Source: Chiua virens
Lineage: Eukaryota; Basidiomycota; Agaricomycetes; Boletales; Boletaceae
DNA length: 64,000 bases
Reading direction: 5' to 3'
Assembly: GCA_019787685.1 (NCBI GenBank)
Contig: JAHNUO010000013.1
Span: 62,001 to 126,000 of the forward strand
In this document: positions 34,730 through 45,977 of the stretch, in pieces
Position numbering within the stretch: the first letter of the stretch is position 1
How the letters are laid out: each line of letters begins with the position of its first letter
Program-made: the position numbers and the translations under genes
Notes under the pieces: generated by a model
The model's input: only the letters and a program-made list of their open reading frames with translations
Database searches by the model: none
Told to the model about the DNA's origin: nothing

Positions 34730-34793
34730 ACCGCCTCTGGCGGACCGCAAAGTGACCCACTGGGTGGGCCACTAAGTGGCTGTAGAGTTTGTA
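34729..34793. repeat. Array of three short hairpins
   Basis: CCGCC-TCT-GGCGG, CCCAC-TGG-GTGGG and GCCACT-A-AGTGGC follow one another within 60 bases, with AGTGAC spaced between them. The sequence then turns AT-rich for about 600 bases. It may be the subterminal region of a DNA transposon. Confidence 0.6.
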
Positions 34794-34799
34794 CGCCAT

Positions 34800-35640
34800 A
34801 CATTTTCAAATTTAGTGGTCAAATTTGTGCTTAGCCCTTACTCTAGCACATTTTTTCAAAATGTCTCAAATATGTTAAGGTACCTCAATCAAGGCGCGTT
34901 CAGGGAACATATGTAGCACAACTTTATACTTTGTATTTTATATGTAAACTTAGGATAGTCCTAATCGTATTCTGGCGGGATCAGTACATTATACTTGGTA
35001 CATATGCTATGCATAATCTCGAATATGACCGCTGTTCATTTTTGGCAAAACAAATCTTGCATTTTAATGGCAAACTTAAGTACCGTATGACCAATTATTT
35101 GTTGGGCAATTTATTCGCCAAGTTATTCTGAATTGAATCACGAGTTCATCTTCCAACATATTTAATCGCTAATTCTGAATTTATTTCGGGCTAAGTTGCA
35201 CCTTTGGTGGCCAGACTTATTTGGTCGTGTTTCAGGTGTGATGGGCCTACAGAACCAGAATGCTGACTCCGCTTCGGCAGGTATTCGGCGAGTGACAACT
35301 GCGTTATTTTTGGTCGTTCAACTTCGCAGATACAGGTACCGTCTAAAGACTAATGTGTGCATGGTATAAAGCAAAAAGGTTGTGAATTTTGTGGAGTGCC
35401 GAACTGGGGGTTCCGAAGGGATAGTATAAGCCATCCGCAGCGGACTCTCCCGGAAACGGCTTTGCCACGATTATGAGCACATGCTGCAGCGCGGCCTTGC
35501 CAGTGAACGTGTTGGCGCCAAGAGTACACACAAGTCCCAGATTCGGGAAGCGCATTGATAACGATGAGTGGAGCCGTTTCTCAAGATCTCACGTGTAGTT
35601 AATCTACGGTCATCTTGCGAGGTCTACAGCTTGTCCGGCG
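34800..35640. other. AT-rich gene-free stretch
   Basis: No gene is supported. It includes the second copy of TTTAATCGCTAA (35161-35172). A minus-strand frame at 35343-35555 lacks any motif or splice support. Confidence 0.45.
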
Positions 35641-35653
35641 GTGATGTGACTAC

Positions 35654-35689
35654 TACTAGGGCCGGCTGCGGCCCCGGCCGCCCACTAGT
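35654..35689. repeat. Interrupted GC-rich palindrome
   Basis: ACTAG GGCCGG ... CCGGCC GCCC ACTAGT forms two nested inverted pairs with a bulge. It resembles the hairpin at 11005-11033 in opening with CTAGGGCC. It lies about 70 bases upstream of the next gene's ATG. Confidence 0.5.
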
Positions 35690-35757
35690 ATTCATATAAT
35701 TCTTTGCGCCCTAGCGCTCAGAACGTTGTTCGGTTACCAGCACTACGACGACCCACC

Positions 35758-36747
35758 ATGGGTAAGTTATACGATGAGATTCCTGAATCGCATTTCGAGT
35801 GGATCGAGAAGCAGCATGTATTCTTTGTCGCCACCGCCCCGCTCAGCGCGCCGGGCCACGTCAATATGTCTCCCAAAGGGATAGCTGATTGCTTCCACGT
35901 AGTCGACTCGAAGCAGGTTTGGTACGAGGACCTCACAGGGAGCGGTAAGTGTACACTGCTCATCATCCACCCTTGCTGACACATAATCATCTGACAACTT
36001 TTAGGGGTGGAAACAATCTCACATGTCCGAGAAAACGGTCGAATAACGATCATGTTTTGTGCATTCGATGGTCCCCCTAGGATCTTGAGGCTCTTCGGTG
36101 TTGGTGCGTCGATGTCTTCAGGATCTTGTTCATCGTTTGGGCCGGAATTTACTTGCACACTTAGGTACTGTGCACGAATATGGTTCGCCCGAGTATACCA
36201 GACTCATTCCCCCAACTTCCCGCAAGCCAGGTTCCCGTTCTGCCATCGTTATCGACGTCTACAAAGTGGGAACGGTACGTCAACTGATCATGATGATCCG
36301 TCAACAAGCTTAAATTGGATGTGCATTCGTTCTTTTAGTCATGTGGATTCGGAGTCCCGCTATACGACTTTGTGATGCATCGCACACAGCACGGCCGGAC
36401 CTCGGACAAGGTCGAAAGTGTAGACAGGCGGCTCGCCATCGCTCGCGCCACTGGACAAGGCAACGAAGAACAGGACGACGAATCTCTCTCACTACACAAG
36501 TATTGGCTGCTTGAGAACTCGAAATCGCTGGACGGTCTTCCGGGTCTGACTACAGCTCCGGAAGCTATTCTTGAGATAGCACCACAGAGCAAATTCGATA
36601 AAGACGGTCCCCGGCCAATGTTGCGTCGCGAGAACACCACAGATAAGCCAGCTTTTTCGCGAGCATACATGGTTTGTTTCGGGGTTAGTGCTGGGTGCAG
36701 TTGCTACATTTTCACTTACTCGTTCCGTGGGAGGGTTGAGCAAGTGA
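35758..36747 (+). CDS. Pyridoxamine 5'-phosphate oxidase-like FMN-binding protein
   Basis: The start MGKLYDEIPESHFEWIEKQH is that of a fungal PNPOx-like family. The first exon continues FFVATAPLSAPGHVNMSPKG, the split-barrel strand that binds FMN. Later exons give SHVRENGRITIMFCAFDGPPRILRLFG, VHEYGSPEY and SAIVIDVYKVGT, then SCGFGVPLYDF. Introns at about 35945-36003, 36103-36165 and 36276-36339 keep frame. Near 36640 the reading frame must change, through an unseen intron or a frameshift. The frame then yields a membrane-anchor-like tail (GLVLGAVATFSLTRSVGG) ending with TGA at 36745-36747. Without that change the frame runs to 36857 with no sense. These proteins bind flavin; the substrate of this subfamily is unknown and the PLP-making role should not be assumed. 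Confidence 0.75.
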
Positions 36748-36981
36748 ACGAGGGCTTTGTCTTTCTTGAGTACCCACTGATGTACGAGCCGAAGGTGGAC
36801 AGTTACTTTTATCCAGCCGTTTCCCTACTCTGTTTCTCTGATTTTCCAGCCCGGTGATCATGATTCATGATTGCACCAAGTGTACATACATACTGAAGTA
36901 TGTGGTTGCGCATCGTCTTGCAACATGGAGAACCAGCAAGAATTTGCCGTAATAACTTTGAGACGTTTACCCCATTTGGGT

Positions 36982-39900
36982 TCATATGACCTCCAGCGTC
37001 CGTAGGTCCATGTCGGCCAGTGAGATTCCCTCACGTACACGTATCATAATTTCGTGATCCGTCGCAATCCTCTTGAATTGCCTGCGCCCCTGTGACAACA
37101 GTAAGAATGCACCAAGGGGTTGTCTGAACCGAACAACCAGCCTCGACGCCCTCAACGGGGTCTCGTCGGTTGGAGCCGAGCCACTTGGGGATAGGCGTGG
37201 GTGGGTACGCATTACAGATGTTCTTTTTTCCTCTTCCGATTCGGGCTCCGAGTCGCTGTCAGAGAGGGACTCTCCACTCGCAGGATGACGACGACCATGG
37301 TCATCCGGGAAGGCGTCCGATAGTTCATAAATCCACGGGCACACGAGAACGAATTCTTCCGCGCCTTGAGCTTGAACCTTTAGCGATAATCTCTCCTCTG
37401 TGTGTATCTCCGTGTCCTCGAGCGCGCTCGTCGAAGCTCGATATACTCGTCTAACGTCATCGTCGGCCCGCTTGATTCTCTCGAGCATCGTCACACGGAA
37501 CACGATACAAGGCAGGTAGAGACGCTGGTTCGCACAGTGTGCCTGCGGGAGCACCTCCAACCCCCGGTAAAACTGACCCGCCTGCTCCTCCTGCTCGTGC
37601 GTCCACGCACGGCGCATCTCGGCGGCCCGTTGCTCGAGCTCTTCCCCGTCGATACAGGGTACTGTACCAGACGGGTGTTCGTACACCCGGATATGGCTCG
37701 GAAATGCGCTGTTGAATTCGGAAGACCGACCGACCCAGGCAAGGCACTCGATGTCCCCCGAACGCGCCACGATCTCCTGAAACAACCGGCCGAGCGCGTT
37801 TTGCTGGGTCTCCCCGTGTATCACCGGCATCGTCACCCCGAATATACCAAAGAGTCCGTAGGCCATGTCCACGGGTACCGTCGTCTCCCGTGTCGATGCC
37901 AGACGAAGCTTGACCCGGATGTCTTCCGGACCGGGACGGAAGGCGATGAGATCATGTGCGGCGACACCCGTCGCACCTTCGATTTCTTCCATGATGTCGG
38001 CGGATTCTTTGTGGTTCAGGGATGCGTTGTTCAAGTAGGGTGTCCAGTCTTCATAGTAGAAACGAATGACGGGTGGAGAGAGGAGCTCCTGTAAGGTCCA
38101 TCCACGCGTCATCCATATACTTTTCCCCAATGCGCCGGGGACCATTAGAGGTGGTACACCGGCGAGGTAAACGATGGTGGCCGATGAACAGCGATACCAG
38201 TGAAACATGGAGTTGATGGACCTCTCAAATTCGACGTCCTTGTCCTTGTCGATACAACACGTGTCGCTCCACGCCCATCGAAATTGAGCATCGCGCGCCA
38301 GTTGACAGAACCGTTGAAGTTTTGTGGCTGCGGGCGAGGCATCCAGTTCGTATATCGACTTGTCGAACACGTCACCCAGCTCGAGTTCTTTGACCTCCCA
38401 TCTGTGAGAGAGCATCACGTATCGGAAGTATCGCCGAGTAACTATATCAATGCGCTCCCGATGTGTTTGGGTTGTCATGGATGAGACCAGCTCTTGAAAT
38501 ACGGGATCCTGTTTGAATATCTCTCTCCGTTTTTCCGCGTTACAAAGGCGTCCGCTTGTCGTATCGATGAGACGAAAGGGTGAATTGCGGACGAAATCCG
38601 TGAAGACTTCGAAGATCGTTTCCATCGTCTCTGATGGGCTGATGTAATTACTACGCAACCCTGCGCGGACGAGGTCAGACGGAAAACTGACAATAACAAT
38701 AAGGGTAGCTAACGTTGAATCTCAGGCTCAGTTGAACCTTCCAAGCTTGAAATCGTCGCCGTCAGAGCGTGGATGGCGTCGTCGTAGCGCTTCAACCCGT
38801 GCAGCGCTGCGTGCTGTCTCTCATAACCCCACGGGGAAGAAGGATTCAATCTGATTGCCTATCTGATGTTCAATCGAGGCACCTGTGACCCCGGACAAGG
38901 TGTTTACGCACTTCATCAGCATCTTTCAAGGCAGCCTCCCATAAGGACAAGGACGCCCGAGCCTCACTACGCTTTATGAACAAGCTCACTCTTAGCGGAT
39001 TCAGTGTTAACGCCTCCGAGTACTGGGCAATGGCGCTTTCATAGCCCTCGTTTTTCAAGGCCCGATCCCCTTGAAATTCCAAAGCTTCAACACATCGACA
39101 CTTGAAACCTGACGACCAACGCCTCCCGAATCAGTTGTGGGCCCGACGAAACATAGCACATACACACACCTGTGATCCACTGGTTGAGCTCATTTCTCAA
39201 TTTAATCTCGTCTTTGAAGACGTCCTCCATCTCTCGAATAGTGGCCAATACGTCTTGGGTGCGCTCCGCTGCTTCGAAGGCGGTGCACAGTTGCTGGTAG
39301 ACCGCGAGTCTCAAACCACTGAATACCCAACCGCTAACCTTTCAAGTCATCTCGGTCAGAACTCGGCGAGACCGCGACAAGTTGGCAAAGGTATACCAAT
39401 GTCAAAGTGTCTAGCTCCGGATATTGGCCGGAAGGACAAAGACTACGTGCTTGCCCGAGTAACAATGTTGCCCTCATGAATTCCTGATTATTCATGGCAT
39501 CCGCTGCAAGAAGAGCATACATTTTTGTCTGTGTGCACTCAGCATCACAACCAAGAGTAGAGTAGACTGTGATCATTTACCTGAATGAAAACACCATGCT
39601 GTTTCGCACGTGCAGAACCAATAACCAAGTTGCAGATGTGGCGTAGGCCTTCGTCACGATGCCCAGCATCAAAGAACGTGATAGCCTGTATGCGGCAATA
39701 GTGACAACGTCTAATCGAGCAATGAGGACGATGCCACTTACCTTGATCATGCCCACAATGTCTTTTTCTTCCAAATCGCAAGCTTCAAGTGCGGCGTCGA
39801 GGGTTTCAGTGGCAGCCTGATGGCATCCCTTTCCGGACTGAGAGAAACCTTTCGCAATCAGAGCTACGAGCGATGGCTTCACAAGGAGTGACTTGTAATA

Positions 39901-41455
39901 TCAGAAAAGTTAACGAACATCCCTAAAAACATGATGATTCAAAATCACCGTTTGCGCGTCATCCAACGCCCCATCCCATTGTCGCAATCGTGCTCGAATG
40001 AGGGCCCGATTTGCAACATGGTAATGTAAAGGGCTTGAGCCGCGCTCGATCTCACACGACAATATTTCCTCGGCTCTGGCCAGGTCGGCTCTCCTCCACG
40101 AAATATATACCGCACTGTTTACTTCTGTGAACTGCGTCCAAGTCGTTCACAGGTTGATAGATCAGATCATGACCACGAGCCGAAAAATGGGGATAACCTA
40201 CGACAGGGTGCGAGTCAGTAGGAAAGGAGGATGTCAGGCAAGTAGTCAAAGACTAAGAAAAAGGATGATCAGCGACGAAAGAGCGACGCCAGAGAGAACT
40301 AAATTCACATAAAAGAAATATGACATTGGAAGAACCTTTCGGAGGTCCCAAACCGAAATCCTGCCATCTTTTGCGCCGCTCACGAGGCAGCCATCATCAG
40401 GTGAGATTTCGGCGTCGTGTATCTCTGCACTGTGTTGAAGAGAACCAATTTCTAACTGCGTGTGCGTATCCCAAATCTTGATGGAACACTCTGAACTAGA
40501 AGCAGAGATAATAAATTTGCCATTGTTTGAGACACGAAGCGTGGTGATAGAGTCGACATGAGGGCGGTGAGGCCATTTTGTTGCAGGTGTCGAGCTTGAA
40601 CTGTCAAGACTAAGGATTGATCCCCCATAACAGCCAGCAAAGAGAAGAGTATCGTGTCCCCAAGCGAGGGAGCTGGCCGGATCGGTTGGAATGCATATGA
40701 CAGATTGATCATTCTCGTTCCAAACCTTCCAGACACGAATCGAATAATCCCACGCAACACTGGCGATGCGATCACCTGTAGGAGAAAACCGGAGGGAAAT
40801 GATTGACGGGCCCTGTTTGAACGGACCCGCGAGGCGTTTTGCGGTTTCCAAACACCAGATGATCACTGTCCCATCGCGTGATCCACTTGCAATTTTAGAC
40901 GCGTCTCGCGATACGTCAAGTGCGGTGATTCTACGGTCGTGCGCGTCGACGGACTCGGCCACTTTTTCGTGCGTTTTCGCGTCCAAGATCGCGACCTTTC
41001 TGCCTTCAGTGCAGACGAGTACGATCCACTTGCCATCTGTTGATGCAACCACTGGGCTTGTCCCTCCAGAAAGGACCTTTGCCCATGCCTTCGTCACCGT
41101 CTTGTTCAACCTTCCACTTTCGAATCATTCCATCCATGCTGCCGGTCACGATATGTTTACCATCAGATAAGAATTGGACCGACGATATTGCACCCCCATG
41201 GGTTTCGATGTGGTGGGGCTCTGTCAGAAGTGGATTAGCAATCGTGACCATGGTCGGTTGACTCACCAACACCAGTTACACCACTGGGGCGTGCTTCATC
41301 GACAGTGGGAACAACCTCCATAAGCGTCTCAGTACTTCCAGGGTCACCGGCCCTCCGCCGTCCTGTATGCGCTTCGGTCGCGTCAAACATCTCGTCGATA
41401 TAGTTGGGCAGTGAGTATCTTACCGCCCGGCGATGTTCCTCTTGAGTTCCACCAT
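36982..41455 (-). CDS. WD40-TPR-HET domain protein (allorecognition type)
   Basis: Leftward, about 14 exons. WD40 blades come first (about 41260-40330: FLSDGKHIVTGSMDGMIRKW, ASKIASGSRDGTVIIW, DRIASVAWDYSIRVW, FIISASSSECSIKIWDTH, CLVSGAKDGRISVWDL). TPR-like helices follow (about 40130-38760: HYHVANRALIRARLRQWDGAL, DRALKNEGYESAIAQYSEAL, ASLSLWEAALKDADE). The last big exon (to 36982) carries a HET domain with YVMLSHRW, AWSDTCCIDKDKD and TRGWTLQELL, then an acidic tail (SDSDSEPESEEEKR). The TPR-to-HET join (EIQR to FPSDL) is in phase. HET domains trigger cell death after fusion of unlike mycelia; WD40 and TPR parts would sense ligands. Near 41090 the frame changes between blades one and two, by an intron or a lesion. 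The start at 41455 (MVELKRN) is tentative. Confidence 0.7.
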
Positions 41456-41925
41456 GGGATATGAAACTTCAGGGTGGGCGACATGCAGAAAGGGATGAAG
41501 GAAAGAAGAGTTCTGCCCAGTCAGTGGTAATATTAGTAGTACAGGAGTACTACCATCCTCCGAGTCGACGTCAACTCCGAGCACTTTTGACACGAAAAGC
41601 GCCCGAAAACTTTCCCAAGACCATGCTACCAGTTACAGCCCTGTGGTCCTACACACACAGCAGTGTATTATCTTCACTAGCGCAGGATTACTTGTAGTAG
41701 TAGGCGTTCAAGAGAATGGACGGCCTGTGCTTGAGAATTGACATTCCGTGACGAACATGCCCGAGAATCTTGTCGGACCACAACGGAACGTGTCAAAAAC
41801 TTTATCGCTCGTGTCAGATAGTGAGCGCGGTATCGTGCGACTCACGATGACGGCATGTCGACGTGCTCAACGGTCGACACGGCTTACTCTCTCTCTCTCA
41901 GCATCAAAGACGCGGACCTGCCATC

Positions 41926-43626
41926 ATGCCCAGTCCATATACTTCTACCCTCAATGACCTTATTGCGGGCAGCTTTGGCGGCGCTGCACAGGTGCTCGTC
42001 GGACAACCCCTCGACACTGTCAAGACGCGTGCACAGATTGCGCCTAGTACGTCGACGTTCTTCTCACTACCGTGTTCTTTTGCTCAATTCATTGTCCTGG
42101 TTATACAGAAGGAATGTTTGTAAGTCGATCATGTCCGGACGTCGTCACTGGTCATAATTGGTTTTTGAATGGTAGAAGGGGCCTATGGATATCCTTGTCC
42201 AGACAGTTCGAAAAGAGGGTTTTTTTGCGTTGTACAAAGGTGCGTACTCTACCTCTCCCTTTGGTACATCTTTAGGCTAACTCCTATCTCCCACAGGAAT
42301 GGCTAGTCCACTGCTCGGAATTGCAGGAGTGAACTCCCTCCTCTTCGCAGCCTACGTAGAATCCAAACGACTGATATCACCTTTCCCGGACCTGAGTATC
42401 TCGCAAATTGCCCTCGCGGGAGGCATGGCTGGTGCCATCAATGCCATTCTTGCTAGCCCAGGCGAGTTCGTTCCCTCGTGATGTTCTTTTTTTGCTTGAC
42501 TAGATTGGTTTCTTCGTGAACGCAATTGCAGTCGAAATGTTCAAGGTAAGAATGCAGGCTCAGTACGGCTCTGCGAGCGATAAGCGACTCCGGAATGTCG
42601 CAATGGAGATGTGGAAAGAATGGGGTTTTACACGAGGGATCATGAGGGGGTACTGGGTGAGCCCTTTGTTTCACGATCCTTGGACTTGCTGCTTGATGCA
42701 TTCCGACACCGATTGCTCGGATGGTGTTGATTCAAATACATGTCTAGGTTACCGTGGCAAGAGAAATTCCTGCATACGCTGGGTGAGTCTCATATCGTCG
42801 ATGGTTCCTGCATAGATCATTCATGCAACCGTCAGCTTCTACGCAGGTGAGCTTCTTTTCCATGCACGCCTGAAACAACTCTCAGAGAAAACTATTGATC
42901 ATACTGCGCTATGCACAGCATTCGAATTTTCAAAGCGGCAATTCCAAGGAATATATGGTCAACAAATACCTGCGTGGGCACTTCTTGCGAGTGGTTCGAC
43001 CGGAGGCGTTCGTACAATAGTCCAGTCGCCTTTTATGTCGCTGATTCATATCATACTTTTGCAACAGATTGCGTATTGGCTTTCATGTTACCCACTTGGT
43101 GCGCTCTCCATTGTGTTTCTGTACTCACTCCCTGATCCTGGGCACGTTTGTAGACGTCATCAAATCCCGAATCCAGCTGTGCCCTACACCTCCAACGTCG
43201 CGACCGTGGACGTACATGAACCAAGAACTCAGAGCAGTCGTTGCCGAAGGTGGACTGTAAGTTTTCGCGTCTCCTCAAGGGTAATGTTCTTAATGGACGA
43301 CAATGTTGTATAGTAAGGGACTATTTAGGGGACTGACTCCGTCATGTGAGTCTCTTCGTGGCTTTAATGCTGGCTGATATTGAGGTGACTCATGCTAATG
43401 CTATTCCTATCACAGTACTACGAAGGTGAGTTCGAAACCACTAAAAGGGGCCATGTGAGTACGAGTAACGGTATGTTGCACAGTATACCAGCCGCAGGAA
43501 GCACCTTCGCAGCATATGAATTGACACGGGGTGAGTAGCCTGTGCCCATATATTTGTATGATAGACAGCTGACGTGTTCCTGGCGATCCATTACCAGAGT
43601 TCTTGAAAGAATCGACCGGCGCATGA
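41926..43626 (+). CDS. Mitochondrial carrier family protein (SLC25)
   Basis: About twelve short exons rebuild a three-repeat inner-membrane carrier. Repeat 1: AGSFGGAAQVLVGQPLDTVKTRAQ. Repeat 2: AGGMAGAINAILASPVEMFKVRMQAQ, then REIPAYAGFYAAFEFSKRQF. Repeat 3: SGSTGGIAYWLSCYPLDVIKSRIQ, then GLFRGLTPSLLRSIPAAGSTFAAYELTREFL. The Px(D/E)xxK(x)R signatures PLDTVKTR, PVEMFKVR and PLDVIKSR are all present, so the protein looks functional. The intron after ILASP begins with GC instead of GT (42462). The RS-I-PA-A-TFAAYEL ending resembles carnitine/ornithine-type carriers such as Crc1 or Ort1, but the substrate cannot be fixed by eye. It exchanges a metabolite across the inner mitochondrial membrane. 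Confidence 0.85.
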
Positions 43627-43956
43627 TTTCTCGGAGAATGGTGGCGAACCTAGTCCGTATGTGTTTCAAATAGAGATCAAGTCATTACATGTTATGTGTG
43701 ACATGCAAAGGCGCTCACGCTTTTCGCACCAGGCACTTCCTAAGACAAGTTTTGGTAGTCAGGTTGTCATTCCCGTTTCTTGCTGGTAAATATCAGATCT
43801 GCCAGGATTCACGATCATCCCAGGGGAGGTTCAAACGACATGTTGTGCTCGGCGGGCATGGGCCTTATGAGTGGCGTCATCGCGTTGGACATGGTTGTGT
43901 GGCATTGGTTGTACAAGAAAGTAACAAAATATATGTTCTAACAAAGGTTTCTAGCC

Positions 43957-45024
43957 TCAAGCTGACGCTTCCACGCTTACCAGCACCCCAAAAAACAGAG
44001 GTAATGATTCCCATACCCTCTCACGTTCCTCTCTTCCTCTTTCGTTCATCTGCAAGCGACATTCTGAGCACACATCAGTGACCTTGGCGTTACACAGCTC
44101 CATAAGATCGGCAAGTACGTCGTCTGATTGCACTGGAATACCCATGTTCCAGGCGACCGCGCAACTCGGGTGGAGAACAAGCTCCGTTGAAAGTCCTTTC
44201 TTGAAGCTGATCAAGTGTCTCGATAGATTTTCTTTGCCAGTCTTGATACGGCGCAAATCTTCTTTCGACAATAGTGTTTGGACCGGGTGGCGCTTCGTTC
44301 CGTTCTTTTTCCAACGGCAATCCTCTGACGCGCTAGGTTGAAATACTAGATCCTGCCACCAGAGATCCAAGTTGTCAAGCCTTGAGAGTTGGTAATAAGC
44401 GGTGGGTAGGATATTCAGCAGGTTCGCGATGTGCGCGACTTGAACGGCAGATGCGGATTCCATGAAAACAGCTCGGGTCGACGACTGGTCCTCAGGATCC
44501 ATGTCACCACGGCTCAAAGCCGGACCCAACCTCGCACTGAGAGGCGTCCCATTCCGAAATGGTCATTGGCCAATCCTGCTCGAGCTGAGAAGCGAGCGCG
44601 TCGATGATGTCGGTGGCCTGGTATTTGAGTGCAATCCTGAGGACAGGCAACGCGTGGCGGAAGTTCCTCGCGTTTCGTTTCCACAAGAGAAAGTAACTGT
44701 AGAGTGGCGTCAGCATCGCGTGGCGAGCGTGGTTCAAGTGGCGTACATTGGATAGTGAATGGCGATGAAGAATCGCTCGAGGTCGAGCGCGTGGTCGTCT
44801 GAAAGGTACGCGTAAGACATGTGGCCGACGTGGACAGGGCGGCGTGCAAGAGATTTGTCTAGGATGTTGAGAAGAGAGGTGGAATGGACGGCGAGCATGT
44901 CACGATAGAGCTTGTAAAGGCATAATGCACCCGAATCAGATCGGCGTGCGCAGACGAGTATGTCTCCGTCGTCGAACCACAAATCGTCGTTCAATTCGAA
45001 CGGGAGAGTAGAGCTGTAGGCCAT
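43957..45024 (-). CDS. BTB/POZ-domain protein
   Basis: Three leftward exons. The first (45024 to about 44748) opens with MAYSSTLPFELNDDLWFDDGD and has the BTB pattern: D-W-FDDGDI strand, LYRDMLAVHSTSLLNIL (the H-S position helix), then a YLSDDHALDLERFFIAIHYP segment. An intron joins to YFLLWKRNARNFRHALPVLRIALKY, the usual second half of agaricomycete BTB proteins. Another short intron near 44510-44465 leads to STRAVFMESASAVQVAHIANLLNIL. The end, CSECRLQMNERGRE ... WESLPLFFGV, is typical of the family's C-terminus. BTB domains dimerise and can act as Cul3 ubiquitin-ligase adaptors; the partner is unknown. The second intron is short (40-46 nt) and its exact acceptor is uncertain. Confidence 0.75.
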
Positions 45025-45977
45025 GGTTTCGACAACCTGTAGTGATGGTCGCGGTCTGAAGTAAAGAGGGGTTGTGGGTGTGGGTCAGGGGCTATTTGCA
45101 CACACATACAATTCTGGAACGATTTGGCTGCGAGTTTCTTTTGTTGATACGACTCGGTATGAAAGAATGTAAATGTGGATGTGGACGTGGAATCAGTATC
45201 TGACTTATCAAACCACATGAGCAATAAGATGTCGAATTCACTTCGTGATTCAGGAATTTCACACTATCATATTTATACTTCTCTACAAGTTTTCAAAGTG
45301 GTTCCAGACCGTTACCCACGATCCTCCAATTTGAAGGGCGTTGCGTGCGAGCGCGGTCTTCATTCGGCTGTTGCTCAATAGTAACTCTCTCGAACACACG
45401 CTCGTGCGGTCCGCGCGACCGGGACGACACGGCCCTTAGGGCAGTTTAATAGCTGAATGCCCGAGCATCTTCTCAACGTCGTTGATGGCAAGTGGCTCAT
45501 TGTATGCCGAGAGTCGTGGCGGTTTCTTATTGTACGATATCAATACCAATACCAAAATACTCCGGTAACAGGAGGAAATTTTTCTAGATGCGTCACGGAC
45601 AATAGGGAAGTTTGAGAAAGGAAAATAATTTGTGTAGTAGCTATTACTGAGCATGAAGCACCCCAGTATTATCACGGTGTGCGAGGACTTGTTGGTTACG
45701 AAGACAATGTTCTCGTAGTGATGGACTTTGAATAAGAGAATGGGTCATGTTCTAAATATTGATTGATAATTGTCAATCCGTTATATAGCCTGGATCAGCG
45801 AAGTCAACACGTCGGTTTTGAACGCGCTCATAGTACTAACAAATGTTACACAGCAATACATGTGTTAGAAGAACAAGGTCTAATGCTCTGCATCGAACAG
45901 CGCTGGAACGCATGTTTCTTATCCCAAACCCCCAACATAAACAATATTACACGGTACATGCACATGTCCTCAGTAGC
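45025..45977. other. Intergenic region, no gene seen
   Basis: Between the BTB start and the sedolisin stop. Frames are short and overlapping. It should contain the BTB promoter and the protease 3' region. Confidence 0.5.

Larger units (their letters stand above)
15790..34800. mobile_element. Candidate composite element or nest: Tnp2 transposase plus cargo-like genes
   Basis: This block holds a Tnp2 transposase gene and six genes that are not housekeeping: F-box with repeats, small unknown, WD40-TM, Spt5-like, a GEVSR-motif protein and a DGMSCDE-motif protein. From memory of mushroom genomes, several of these types occur in many copies, which suggests travel with mobile DNA. GC-rich palindromic blocks sit at both edges (15793-15845 and 34729-34793), and a near-identical 20-base direct repeat lies just outside the left block and 0.4 kb outside the right one. 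I could not find a clean CACTA terminal inverted repeat pair with a target duplication. The block may therefore be several old insertions rather than one unit. Confidence 0.35.
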
